Shown here: in pieces, positions 1 to 11,700 of the stretch
How positions within the stretch are numbered: the first letter of the stretch is position 1
How the letters are laid out: each line of letters starts with the position of its first letter
Source: Escarpia spicata
Taxonomy: Eukaryota > Annelida > Polychaeta > Sabellida > Siboglinidae
Direction: 5' to 3'
Assembly: GCA_963995525.1 (NCBI GenBank)
Contig: OZ023209.1
Location: forward strand, 36,545,616 to 36,609,615
DNA: 64,000 nt
Made by a program: the position numbers and the translations under genes
The notes under the pieces: generated by a model
Database searches by the model: none
Told to the model about the DNA's origin: nothing
The model's input: the letters and a program-made list of their open reading frames with translations, nothing else

Positions 1-3000
1 CTTGGTGTCCAAAGGTGTAGTAGGATTCCTTGGTATCCAAAGGTGTAGTGTGGTTCCTTGGTGTCCAAAGGTGTAGTGTGGTTCCTTGGTGTCCAACGGT
101 ATAGTGTGGTTCCTTGGTGTCCAAAGGAGTAGTGTGGTTCCTTGGTGTCCAAAGGAGTAGTGTGGTTCCTTGGTGTCCAAAGGAATAGTGTGGTTCCTTT
201 GTGTCCAAAGGAATAGTGTGGTTCCTTGGTGTCCAAAGGAATAGTGTGGTTCCTTGGTGTCCAAAGGAGTAGTGTGGTTCCTTGGTGTCCAAATGTGTAG
301 TGTGGTTCCTTGGTGTCCAAAGGAATAGTGTGGTTCCTTGGTGTCCAAAGGAGTAGTGTGGTTCCTTGGTGTCCAAAGGTGTAGTGTGGTTCCTTGGTGT
401 CCAAAGGAGTAGTGTGGTTCCTTGGTGTCCAAGGGAATAGTGTGGTTCCTTGGTGTCCAAAGAAATAGTGTGGTTCCTTGGTGTCCAAAGGAGTAGTGTG
501 GTTCCTTGGTGTCCAAAGGTGTAGTGTGGTTCCTTGGTGTCCAAAGGAATAGTGTGGTTCCTTGGTGTCCAAAGGAGTAGTGTGGTTCCTTGGTGTCCAA
601 AGGAATAGTGTGGTTCCTTGGTGTCCAAAGGAATAGTGTGGTTCCTTTGTGTCCAAAGGAATAATGTGGTTCCTTGATGTCCAAAGGAGTAGTGTGGTTC
701 CTTGGTGTCCAAAGGAATAGTGTGGTTCATTGGTGTCCAAAGGAATAGTGTGGTTCCTTTGTGTCCAAATGAATAGTGTGGTTCCTTGATATCCAAAGGA
801 ATAGTGTGGTTCCTTGGTGTCCAAATGTGTAGTGTGGTTCCTTGGTGTCCAAAGGAATAGTGTGGTTCCTTGGTGTCCAAAGGTGTAGTGTGGTTCCTTG
901 GTGTCCAAAGGAGTAGTGTGGTTCCTTGGTGTCCAAATGAATAGTGTGGTTCCTTGGTGTCCAAAGGAATAGTGTGGTTCCTTGGTGTCCAAAGGAGTAG
1001 TGTGGTTCCTTGGTGTCCAAAGGTGTAGTGTGGTTCCTTGGTGTCCAAAGGAATAGTGTGGTTCCTTGGTGTCCAAAGGAGTAGTGTGGTTCCTTGGTGT
1101 CCAAAGGTGTAGTGTGGTTCCTTGGTGTCCAAATGTGTAGTGTGGTTCTTTGGTGTCCAAAGGTGTAGTGTGGTTCCTTGGTGTCCAAAGGTGTAGTGTG
1201 GTTCCTTGGTGTCCAAAGGTGTAGTGTCGTTCCTTGGTGTCCAAAGGTGTAGTGTGATTCCTTGGTGTCCAAAGGTGTAGTGTGGTTCCTTGGTGTCCAA
1301 AGGTGTAGTGTGGTTCCTTGGTGTTCAACGGTATAGTGTGGTTCCTTGGTGTCCAACGATGTAGTGTGGTTCCTTGGTGTCCAAAGCTGTAGTGTGGTTC
1401 CTTGGTGTCCAAAGGTGTAGTATGGTTCCCTGGTGTCCAAATGAATAGTGTGGTTCCTTGGTGTCCAAAGGAGTAGTGTGGTTCCTTGGTGTCCAAAGGA
1501 GTAGTGTGGTTCCTTGGTGTCCAAGGGAATAGTGTGGTTCCTTGGTGTCCAAAGAAATAGTGTGGTTCCTTGGTGTCCAAAGGAGTAGTGTGGTTCCTTG
1601 GTGTCCAAAGGTGTAGTGTGGTTCCTTGGTGTCCAAAGGAATAGTGTGGTTCCTTGGTGTCCAAAGGTGTAGTGTGGTTCCTTGTTGTCCAAAGGAATAG
1701 TGTGGTTCCTTGGTGTCCAAAGGAATAGTGTGGTTCCTTTGTGTCCAAAGGAATAGTGTGGTTCCTTGATGTCCAAAGGAGTAGTGTGGTTCCTTGGTGT
1801 CCAAAGGAATAGTGTGGTTCCTTGGTGTCCAAAGGAATAGTGTGGTTCCTTTGTGTCCAAAGGAATAGTGTGGTTCCTTGATGTCCAAAGGAATAGTGTG
1901 GTTCCTTGGTGTCCAAAGGAGTAGTGTGGTTCCTTGGTGTCCAAATGTGTAGTGTGGTTCCTTGGTGTCCAAAGGAATAGTGTGGTTCCTTGGTGTCCAA
2001 AGGTGTAGTGTGGTTCCTTGGTGTCCAAAGGTGTAGTGTGGTTCCTTGGTGTCCAAAGGAGTAGTGTGGTTCCTTGGTGTCCAAATGTGTAGTGTGGTTC
2101 CTTGGTGTCCAAAGGAATAGTGTGGTTCCTTGGTGTCCAAAGGAGTAGTGTGGTTCCTTGGTGTCCAAAGGTGTAGTGTGGTTCCTTGGTGTCCAAAGGA
2201 GTAGTGTGGTTCCTTGGTGTCCAAGGGAATAGTGTGGTTCCTTGGTGTCCAAAGAAATAGTGTGGTTCCTTGGTGTCCAAAGGAGTAGTGTGGTTCCTTG
2301 GTGTCCAAAGGTGTAGTGTGGTTCCTTGGTGTCCAAAGGAATAGTGTGGTTCCTTGGTGTCCAAAGGAGTAGTGTGGTTCCTTGGTGTCCAAAGGAATAG
2401 TGTGGTTCCTTGGTGTCCAAAGGAATAGTGTGGTTCCTTTGTGTCCAAAGGAATAATGTGGTTCCTTGAAGTCCAAAGGAGTAGTGTGGTTCCTTGGTGT
2501 CCAAAGGAATAGTGTGGTTCATTGGTGTCCAAAGGAATAGTGTGGTTCCTTTGTGTCCAAAGGAATAGTGTGGTTCCTTGATATCCAAAGGAATAGTGTG
2601 GTTCCTTGGTGTCCAAATGTGTAGTGTGGTTCCTTGGTGTCCAAAGGAATAGTTTGGTTCCTTGGTGTCCAAAGGTGTAGTGTGGTTCCTTGGTGTCCAA
2701 AGGAGTAGTGTGGTTCCTTGGTGTCCAAATGAATAGTGTGGTTCCTTGGTGTCCAAAGGAATAGTGTGGTTCCTTGGTGTCCAAAGGAGTAGTGTGGTTC
2801 CTTGGTGTCCAAAGGTGTAGTGTGGTTCCTTGGTGTCCAAAGGAATAGTGTGGTTCCTTGGTGTCCAAAGGAGTAGTGTGGTTCCTTGGTGTCCAAAGGT
2901 GTAGTGTGGTTCCTTGGTGTCCAAATGTGTAGTGTGGTTCTTTGGTGTCCAAAGGTGTAGTGTGGTTCCTTGGTGTCCAAAGGTGTAGTGTGGTTCCTTG

Positions 3001-3966
3001 GTGTCCAAAGGTGTAGTGTCGTTCCTTGGTGTCCAAAGGTGTAGTGTGATTCCTTGGTGTCCAAAGGTGTAGTGTGGTTCCTTGGTGTCCAAAGGTGTAG
3101 TGTGGTTCCTTGGTGTTCAACGGTATAGTGTGGTTCCTTGGTGTCCAACGATGTAGTGTGGTTCCTTGATGTCCAAAGGAGTAGTGTGGTTCCTTGGTGT
3201 CCAAAGGAATAGTGTGGTTCCTTGGTGTCCAAAGGAATAGTGTGGTTCCTTTGTGTCCAAAGGAATAGTGTGGTTCCTTGATGTCCAAAGGAATAGTGTG
3301 GTTCCTTGGTGTCCAAAGGAGTAGTGTGGTTCCTTGGTGTCCAAATGTGTAGTGTGGTTCCTTGGTGTCCAAAGGAATAGTGTGGTTCCTTGGTGTCCAA
3401 AGGTGTAGTGTGGTTCCTTGGTGTCCAAAGGTGTAGTGTGGTTCCTTGGTGTCCAAAGGTGTAGTGTGGTTCCTTGGTGTCCAAATGAATAGTGTGGTTC
3501 CTTGGTGTCCAAAGGAATAGTGTGGTTCCTTGGTGTCCAAAGGAGTAGTGTGGTTCCTTGGTGTCCAAAGGTGTAGTGTGGTTCCTTGGTGTCCAAATGA
3601 ATAGTGTGGTTCCTTGGTGTCCAAAGGTGTAGTGTGGTTCCTTGGTGTCCAAAGGTGTAGTGTGGTTCCTTGGTGTCCAAATGAATAGTGTGGTTCCTTG
3701 GTGTCCAAAGGAATAGTGTGGTTCCTTGGTGTCCAAAGGTGTAGTATGGTTCCCTGGTGTCCAAATGAATAGTGTGGTTCCTTGGTGTCCAAAAGAGTAG
3801 TGTGGTTCCTTGGTGTCCAAAGGTGTAGTGTGGTTCCTTGGTCTCCAAAGGAATAGTGTGGTTCCTTGGTGTCCAAAGGAGTAGTGTGGTTCCTTGGTGT
3901 CCAAAGGTGTAGTGTGATACCTTGGTGTCCAAAGGTGTAGTGTGGTTCTTTGGTGTCCAACGGTGT
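1..3966. repeat. 28-bp satellite array, about 141 copies
   Basis: The unit is 28 bp, of the form TTGGTGTCCAAAGG followed by (T/A)(G/A)TAGTGTGGTTCC. It runs head to tail from the window edge to about 3966 and so continues to the left. Copies differ mainly at a few fixed positions (AAGGTGTA, AAGGAGTA, AAGGAATA, AATGTGTA, AATGAATA). Rare variants recur at exact multiples of 28 bp: five private variants recur 1792 bp (64 units) apart, others at 1092 (39), 700 (25) and 1400 bp (50 units). Because 28 is not divisible by 3 and the unit has no stop on the minus strand, all three minus frames stay open for kilobases. Confidence 0.97.
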
Positions 3967-4239
3967 AAATGACATATGTTGTTATATTTGGTAATGTACT
4001 GGTCAGTTATAAGGCCGACAATTAGCCTTCAAACCTCTGAACTGTTCAGCCGCGTGTTTTACGTATCATTGCTTGGGCAAGCATTAAATAAGTTAATAAT
4101 TTTCTGTTGATTTCACACACACACCAAAACTACACCAAAAAGCATAATATTTATTGTGTTGGATAAGAGGTAGGTTTAAAAAAATGTATTCGAAATGAGA
4201 TGAACGAAACAACATTGAATTGAGGAGGTGCCTTTAATA

Positions 4240-4735
4240 AACTTACGCGGATCTATAAGTCAACACACCGTCAAGAGCTGAAAGAACGGATCTTCGACTG
4301 AACAATGGAATAGCTTTGTGCTATTGTTTGGCTGTGAAGTCTGGACAATGACAGCTACACAGGAAAAGCAATTAGATCGGTGTTACTTTAGAATGCTTAT
4401 ACGGCGTTAAACAAACACTCGTGCCAGCTCGTCACAAACAATGAGCTTTGTGAGGACTTACAAAAACTCGCAGATAAGATCGGAGTGTGAAGGGTACGTT
4501 TCGAAATCGACTGCTCCAAGAGAGAATGAATCAGAGTGACGCCTGGTACACTGGTTACCAAAACACACCAGAGAGGCTGAACTAACGTACACTGACATCC
4601 TCCGACGTAACACTCGTTTGGAGAAAGAAGAAATTAAGACCGATGGACGATAGGAAATGCGGGGGACCACTATTGCTCAAGGAACGTTACCAACAAAAAC
4701 CTGGTGAATTCACACTTGCAGCAAGGACTGACACG
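4240..4735 (+). mobile_element. RTE-like non-LTR retrotransposon 3' fragment, decayed
   Basis: On the plus strand the translation reads LLFGCEVWTMTATQEK, then QLDRCYFRML, and further on WLPKHTREAELTYTDILRR. This is the conserved C-terminal tail of RTE-type endonuclease/reverse transcriptase polyproteins (the LLYGCEAWT-type motif through the TYIDILRRDT-type motif). The frame is broken by several stops and shifts, so it is a dead 5'-truncated copy. The left limit is approximate; only the region after the RT catalytic core remains. Confidence 0.75.
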
Positions 4736-6000
4736 ACAGCAAAATGAAACATTTACCGTAAGTTGTTTGTCGCTGCTTCCCGTATCCTGTGTCACATAGG
4801 CCTAGTTGTATAGACGAATACTTTGTTTTATGTTGCAAATACTATTGCAACTGCACTTGTTACTAGTAAATGTGACTATTGCAATTGCCCTTTTCACAAT
4901 AATTACCTTAAGGATATCAAAAAATTACAATTAAATTGTATATGTATCACTAAGAAAACGATATATGGCGGCGGGACGTCCAGTTCCATTTGTAACGATA
5001 ATTCGACATGATCAAAGAATGAGAAGTATAATTTTGTGTGACACCTACTATATAAATAATGAGTTACTTGTATACACGTTATACGACAATATTCTAAACA
5101 TTGTTAGGATTGTGATTTTATGTGTTCTTATAACACAATCTGTCATCTCGTCCGTTTCGTGCAAACATTGTTTTGGCAAAACTTGTATTGAGTCACACTC
5201 CTTGTAGGTCTATTGTTCAAGTACGCATACATTATGAAGATTGGCAGAGCTTCTTTGTTTTACTAACTAACTAATGTATTATTCTGTATGTGTGAATCAT
5301 GTTGTAGAAAACCCATGTATAGATTTGCCACTGGTGTTTCCAGATGGATTGTTCCTTTGACATAGTCTCGTTTAGCCAACTCTCGCCTGACAGAGTGAAC
5401 TCATCGCGAAGAGAGTCTGGCCGCAGATATATCGTTTCACTGTTACCGTCAGACCGCAGCACTTCATTTAGGTGACACAGCCAGTAATTTACGTGTCTCG
5501 AACCAACATGCAAAACGGACCCTTTACCAAAACATACGGTGTTACTGTATTATATACAACAACATTTGTAGTGGCTCTGTTAAGCTCACAACTGGGCACT
5601 AGTGAACATTGATCAGAAGGACGAAACGCAAATTCAAACAGGTGAGCTAAAAATATTGTTTTTCAATATTTTCAAAATATCACATTTTCATCTGTGCGCG
5701 TTGAAAAACAGAAAACACACACACACACATGCACACACACACCAACTCGCCCAGAATGTCCGGGAGTCTCCCTGATTGTGGGTGTATCTCCTATCTCCCG
5801 GAATACAGGCAAATATTCAGGATTTTCGCTTTAACACCACTTCCGATGTTAAGATCCGAGACAGCGCGACGAGACAGCAAAAAATAACTGGTGATCCCCA
5901 TTTGGTGACGAGATGTTAATGCGTGCAGGAAGGACTACAGTACAGTTAGAGGAACCAGTGAATTGTCTTCACGACTGATTACTCATAAATGAACATTTGC
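4736..6000. other. Non-genic stretch with a short CA tract
   Basis: No coding exon is recognised. It holds a short interrupted CA repeat at about 5718-5744. A minus-strand open frame at 5271-5513 resembles nothing I know and lacks convincing splice sites. Confidence 0.5.
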
Positions 6001-6712
6001 GAGTGAGTGAGTGAGTGAGTGAGTGAGTGAGTGAGTGAGTGAGTGAGTGAGTGAGTGAGTGAGTGAGTGAGTGAGTGAGTGAGTGAGTGAGTGAGTGAGT
6101 GAGTGAGTGAGTGAGTGAGTGAGTGAGTGAGTGAGTGAGTGAGTGAGTGAGTGAGTGAGTGAGTGAGTGAGTGAGTGAGTGAGTGAGTGAGTGAGTGAGT
6201 GAGTGAGTGAGTGAGTGAGTGAGTGAGTGAGTGAGTGAGTGAGTGAGTGAGTGAGTGAGTGAGTGAGTGAGTGAGTGAGTGAGTGAGTGAGTGAGTGAGT
6301 GAGTGAGTGAGTGAGTGAGTGAGTGAGTGAGTGAGTGAGTGAGTGAGTGAGTGAGTGAGTGAGTGAGTGAGTGAGTGAGTGAGTGAGTGAGTGAGTGAGT
6401 GAGTGAGTGAGTGAGTGAGTGAGTGAGTGAGTGAGTGAGTGAGTGAGTGAGTGAGTGAGTGAGTGAGTGAGTGAGTGAGTGAGTGAGTGAGTGAGTGAGT
6501 GAGTGAGTGAGTGAGTGAGTGAGTGAGTGAGTGAGTGAGTGAGTGAGTGAGTGAGTGAGTGAGTGAGTGAGTGAGTGAGTGAGTGAGTGAGTGAGTGAGT
6601 GAGTGAGTGAGTGAGTGAGTGAGTGAGTGAGTGAGTGAGTGAGTGAGTGAGTGAGTGAGTGAGTGAGTGAGTGAGTGAGTGAGTGAGTGAGTGAGTGAGT
6701 GAGTGAGTGAGT
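6001..6712. repeat. Uninterrupted GAGT tetranucleotide microsatellite
   Basis: About 178 consecutive GAGT units run from 6001 to 6712 with no substitution that I can see. Reading the minus strand gives an endless Thr-His-Ser-Leu repeat, the source of a spurious 266-residue open frame. Such length and purity imply recent expansion or assembly from long reads. Confidence 0.98.
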
Positions 6713-6897
6713 AACTATGACTGAAGAAATGTTTAAAATGTGTTTTGAAAACTTACTTCGAAAAAACACAAATGTTGAAAATAGCAGTCTTCATTACATG
6801 TACACAGCACCCACCTGGTGTTCAAAACAAAGTTATAAACGACGTTATCTTGTAATACACAAACGCAAGCACCGACATATACACACAAACGCGTACG

Positions 6898-6898
<1 letters not shown>

Positions 6899-6964
<66 letters not shown>
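6899..6964. repeat. CA dinucleotide microsatellite
   Basis: A run of about 30 CA units flanked by short AC-rich sequence, 180 bp from the GAGT tract. Confidence 0.95.
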
Positions 6965-7074
6965 AGTTAAATAAACACGTAAATACGTCGCCTTTGGTCA
7001 ATGCTGTGGTGGCGCATTCTCCATTGCTGGTCTTGACCAGTGTCAGTGCAAAAACAGCCGAGCACATCCTCAGG

Positions 7075-7080
7075 TTTATT
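7075..7080 (-). promoter_or_regulatory. Candidate polyadenylation signal of the discoidin gene
   Basis: The plus-strand TTTATT is AATAAA on the minus strand. It lies about 270 bp past the stop codon at 7348-7350 and is a canonical poly(A) signal hexamer at a plausible 3' UTR distance. No transcript evidence is available. Confidence 0.4.
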
Positions 7081-7347
7081 TTAGACACCATCTGCTGGGA
7101 AACGAGGTAATCAGACTTATACATCTTCATGTTTTGTTACCCTACGTCGTTCTCTCATCGGAACGTCTTCCTCTAAAGCCCGACTTCGTTCTCTAGCCGT
7201 TTACGCAAACGAGGCACGCTACGTCACCGCCATTTGTGCCATCACTCCACAACGTTGTGTCGTCGCGTAGGAAAGGAGAAATATGATTGGTGTATGCTTC
7301 CGCAGGTCTTTCGCCTCTTTTTCCAGGAAAGTCTGCATGTTTATAAT

Positions 7348-7500
7348 TTAGTCGTCAACACACCCGATGACGTCAGCTCGCATGCACAAGTTGCTGTTCT
7401 GGTACGCTGACAACGGCATCAGACGAATAAACCGCGCACTAATCGGCTGCCATAGCGTGTTCACTTGAACAGTATTTTGATCCGAGTTGCCAGGAAATAT
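7348..7500 (-). CDS. Discoidin gene exon 3: end of F5/8C domain and stop
   Basis: A 153-bp terminal exon after acceptor TTGCAG (7506-7501), phase 0. It encodes IFPGNSDQNT, the PISARFIRL strand typical of F5/8C C-terminal halves, then MRADVIGC with the closing cysteine. Three residues later it stops at TAA (7350-7348). It matches the expected second half of the domain begun in exons 1 and 2, which makes the gene model self-consistent. Confidence 0.92.
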   Translation of the reverse strand: MFPGNSDQNTVQVNTLWQPISARFIRLMPLSAYQNSNLCMRADVIGCVDD

Positions 7501-8721
7501 CTGCAACAAATGACCTAGTATTTACTGGTAGTTTTGTGTATACATGCACCACACGGTTCTGACGTTCACGAAGAAACTCGCGACTAGAAACAAAAAACCG
7601 ACACAAATTGGCATAAGGGAAAGAATCTGTACAACAAATTAAAAACCGATTCGTAAATCGCAGTTCCCTTTTTGCTATTTTTAGTTTTCAGTTCAATTTT
7701 AGTTTCTGTCATTGGTGATTACTGTATTTGTGTTTGCACAATTCAGTGCTTCAAAGTGAGTCAAAATAGAGTGCGTGACCGAAAATTAAACCGGTCTTGA
7801 GACAAAAGGGTCGCACATCCAAACTGGGCCAAAGTGCATGTGGGGTGGTCACCTTATACAATAATTATTTTGCTGACATTGCGTAGGATCTAGTATCATA
7901 TCCTGCGTGTATTTTGTTACAATAACATGATAATGGTTTTCAACTAAATTATAACAGCAATCTTGATCACAGTGTGAATTGTAAATTTGATATCCCATTG
8001 TAAATTCACATATCGAAAATATTATAGAATGATGTTCTTTTCACGATGTGATTGGACACTTGGCAGCAGACGTCAGTAACACGAGTGTATTGTAGAGGCG
8101 AAACATGGCGGTATCGTGTGACATCAATCGGTGTCAGTGCTTATGCGATGTGAGTGGATCAGAACAGAGATACAGGATGAAAATAGTACTTCGGTATAAA
8201 CGAAATCTGAGGAAGCCACATCCAGATGGAAATAAACTTTAAAGAAAACCTCACCACGGCTTATAGAACAAACCTCACCACGGTATAGGCTTATAGAACA
8301 CACCTCACCACGGCATAGGCTTATAGAACACACCTCACCACGGCATAGGCTTATAGAACACACCTCACCACCGCATAGGCTTATAGAACAAACCTCGTCA
8401 TACCAGTTAGACCAATAACGCTAGAAACAAACCCATATACTTTACACAAATGGGTTTCCCTTTCTAGGCTTATATTCCATTACAATTTTTCAAGGCACGT
8501 TTGATTTTGTATGAGTTTTACCCGCTTGTGTGTCAGTATACATACTAACTTAATACAAAGATTTACAAGGTTATACAGTCTCCTCGGAATTTTGCATAGC
8601 GATTATATTATTAGTATCCTTCCCAAAAACGCAATTCTGCCCTAATGATTTCTACTTTAACAGAGTTGTAAGCGATTTCGCGGTTTTAAAATGTTAATTG
8701 GCACCACGAATACGTCTCATG

Positions 8722-8765
<44 letters not shown>

Positions 8766-11700
8766 CCCTGCAGCAACTATTTCCGGCGCCAAACTCACCA
8801 TTTCGTCTCCTATCACGTCACGGAATGTCGCCCACGTTCTCTCCTCAGATGTATCGCTGCTGTACAACATTTTGTATGACGTCACCCACTGCGCATAATC
8901 AGCCCGCCCTCTCGTGACGACGCTATAAACTATTCGCTCTTGAGTGAAATCGAACTGGATCCACTCCTTGTTATTCGGTTCACCTGCAAATGGATCGTGT
9001 TGTGTTAGAAAAGTCACGTAAACACATAATTAGACCCCACATACAAACTTCACCCATTTAGACGCGTGTTGATTTCAAGCAACTAAGATGTAAAAGCTAA
9101 TGCAGTCGGGGACCCAGAAGGTAAACATGCATTCCCCGTTTGTGTCGAACACCACCCCCACTTGGGTGTTGCCGAAACACCCGTTCTTCGTTTTATGTGT
9201 CAAAAACAGTTTGAAAATAATTGTTTTTAAACTGTTTCAAGTGAGCTAATAACGTTCCCCCATCCACCACGAAAAGTCGATAACAGCTAGAGCTAAATCT
9301 TGCACACTTCAGCTGTGAGACTCGAAGAACATCACACCAGTCAACTGTGAATAGTTCATAGCCCTATATTATGTGATGGCCATACGATTATCACCACCAT
9401 TGAGTTTTCTTTTGGATGCCACATTTCTGCAGGTAACAATTATATTTGTTTATCAAGACATGTTTTTGTGGGTGTAAATTCGACACTTCTTGTACAACAT
9501 GTAATCATATGAAAATTACTATCCAGTTATTTCAGCTAAAGAAGCAACATGCCTCAGTTAGTACTGGTGGTAATCTAATGCTCCAACCTGAGATGAATTA
9601 CCTCTTTGTACGAGCCCGCATGAGCAACCATAAATCATCTTTGATGACAATAACATTCATTGAGTTGTGTTTGTTTTCCCACAACTGACGGAACTCGTCA
9701 AGAATTGTTCACATAATGTGAACGTTCCACATTGACTGTATCGGCATCAATGTGCGGACACACACAATGTCACATTTTCATGTACTCTTGTGGACCAGTA
9801 TACTGTCACGTTCTACGTTGACTCCATTTTATTCGCGAACTCACATGGACACAATGCTTGTCACGTTCGCCACTGATTGTATACGTGAATATATGTGTTC
9901 TACACTGGGTGCATGTGGAAGATTATACTATTATAATATATTCTGGCCACACATCAATTCGAGAGAAAAAACACCCCCCATAAATTACACACGACGGAAC
10001 ATGAGACCGAAGGTTGGTGTAACACGAGAATTGGACACTTTCCGGTTAAATAGAAAAAACATAATTATATAGAAGATCGTAAAATTCACGTCACACAGAA
10101 CAAAGAACAGTGATCGGCCACAGGCAAACTACAACATATGTGATATAGCTGCAACAATGGGACGGGTCACGAGAGGTAGTAGACAGTGGAAAGTGAACAT
10201 TGTAGTCTTACGTTCCAGTAACAACATCAATATCGGGATCAATGAAAAACTCCGCTTCAATACTTTTAGTCCATCGCTAATCTGACTCGTTGATGTTTAG
10301 TTCAGTAGTGAGTAATGAGTTTAAATATTACCTGCAATCGGTCATAATTAAAGAGTGTCTGTTTTTATATAATCCAAACAATTAACTTTGTTCGTTTGAC
10401 CGGAGCCACATAACTTGCAGAAAGGAGCCGGGATTCCATACGGGATGCCAGGAAAGAACGATTGTTCACAACATTAATGTGAAATGGAAGGAGTAAACAC
10501 TTGGACTGAGGATGGACCTAAATGCACATTTAGAGCGAAAAGCGCCCAGACGAAGACTGTATGGCTGCAGACGGGTATTAACCGCTCACCATGAGAAGGG
10601 TATATGTTTCAGAAAGTGAACTTCATTGAGAGTTTACCATTAAAACAAACCAGATAATTGTCCTTTATATGCAGGTGTTCTACGTGGGTAGTTTTCCGTT
10701 ACGGCGATGTATTATGCTATACGTAGATTGTGTTGATCATATTTGTCCTTGGCGTATAAACAGAACATAAATACACGTTTCGATAGGGCAACATGCCAGT
10801 AGTACGGACGTACTCCACAGCCCCTGGCTAGTGACGATTATATTCAGGGATTTGGATGCATCTTCGATCTTATTTACTCTTCATCCAAAATCCCGCTATA
10901 CAATCACGCCATGTACATTTGCAATCAGCGGGTACCGCGTCACCAATTCCAGTCATTTGTCTCCCCTTTCATCAACCATCTCTGCACCTATTCGCGTCGA
11001 CAACAGTCGCTGTCATCGTCTTGACAAATGACTCCTATCAAAGTTCACCACGAAGGAGCCGTCATTAACGCCCCGTGAAAAACTGACATGCGCTGAAAGA
11101 AGCACGCCATAATATATTATAACGTTTTCTCGTTTGTCGCTGCCGCAGTATCAACATACCGGGCACGTAACGGTGACGTTGTCGCATACATCAGGCAGCG
11201 CTATTGTCATGAAATTTACCGTAAAAAAACTGAATTTGTATGCGCCACATTAAATCATTTCTGCGGGAAGTAGGACCACCCGCAGAATTTATGCAATTTA
11301 TGAAAATATTTGCGTCAAATGCCTAACTTCATCGTATGGTCTATTTGACAGGATCCATGTTTTCTACGAAGTTTGTTAACTTCTACGCAAATAAAACATG
11401 GCGCCAATTCCGGGATGGAGCAATGTTCCCAGACAGTTCACGGTTTTAATTGTCTACATTCTTTGGAAGAACAGTGATTGTGCCAACAATGCCTTGAACG
11501 TAATCTAAAAGTACAGATGCAATCAATAATGGTCTGTTGTTGCTGCTGCTGTCATTAAGCAGGTTACATCTCACAATGGAAATATTTCAACGCAACAATC
11601 GTGACTCATATACGTTGGGTGTTTTTTTCTTCAGAGAAGACAGTCTCGAAAGTTGTTTGGCAGAAGCCAACTATGTGATCACCCGATAGATTGCGTCTTC

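Larger units (their letters stand above)
7501..8798 (-). other. Intron 2 of the discoidin gene
   Basis: 1298 bp between donor GTGAGT and acceptor TTGCAG. It holds a 30-bp minisatellite (8248-8397) and a TA tract (8725-8762) and no other recognised coding sequence. Confidence 0.8.

Noticed and set aside
1..3966. Possible CRISPR-like array of 28-bp repeats
   Set aside because: Repeats are directly adjacent with no spacers and the sequence is eukaryotic; the 30-bp and 23-bp arrays fail for the same reason.
727..3975. 1082-codon minus-strand open frame of LDTKEPHY/GHQGTT repeats, plus three other long frames in the same array
   Set aside because: Produced by a 28-bp stop-free satellite; all three frames are open, indels and block duplications ignore frame, and there is no start context or unique domain.
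5271..5513. 80-codon minus frame considered as an extra discoidin exon
   Set aside because: No F5/8C pattern, and the domain is already completed by the exon ending at 7348 with a stop codon.
5969..6769. 266-codon THSL repeat frame
   Set aside because: Translation of the GAGT microsatellite.
6965..7130. Minus frame QMVSKINLRMCSAVFALTLV with an apparent CCCAG acceptor
   Set aside because: Lies beyond the stop of the discoidin gene and overlaps its likely poly(A) signal; no domain recognised.
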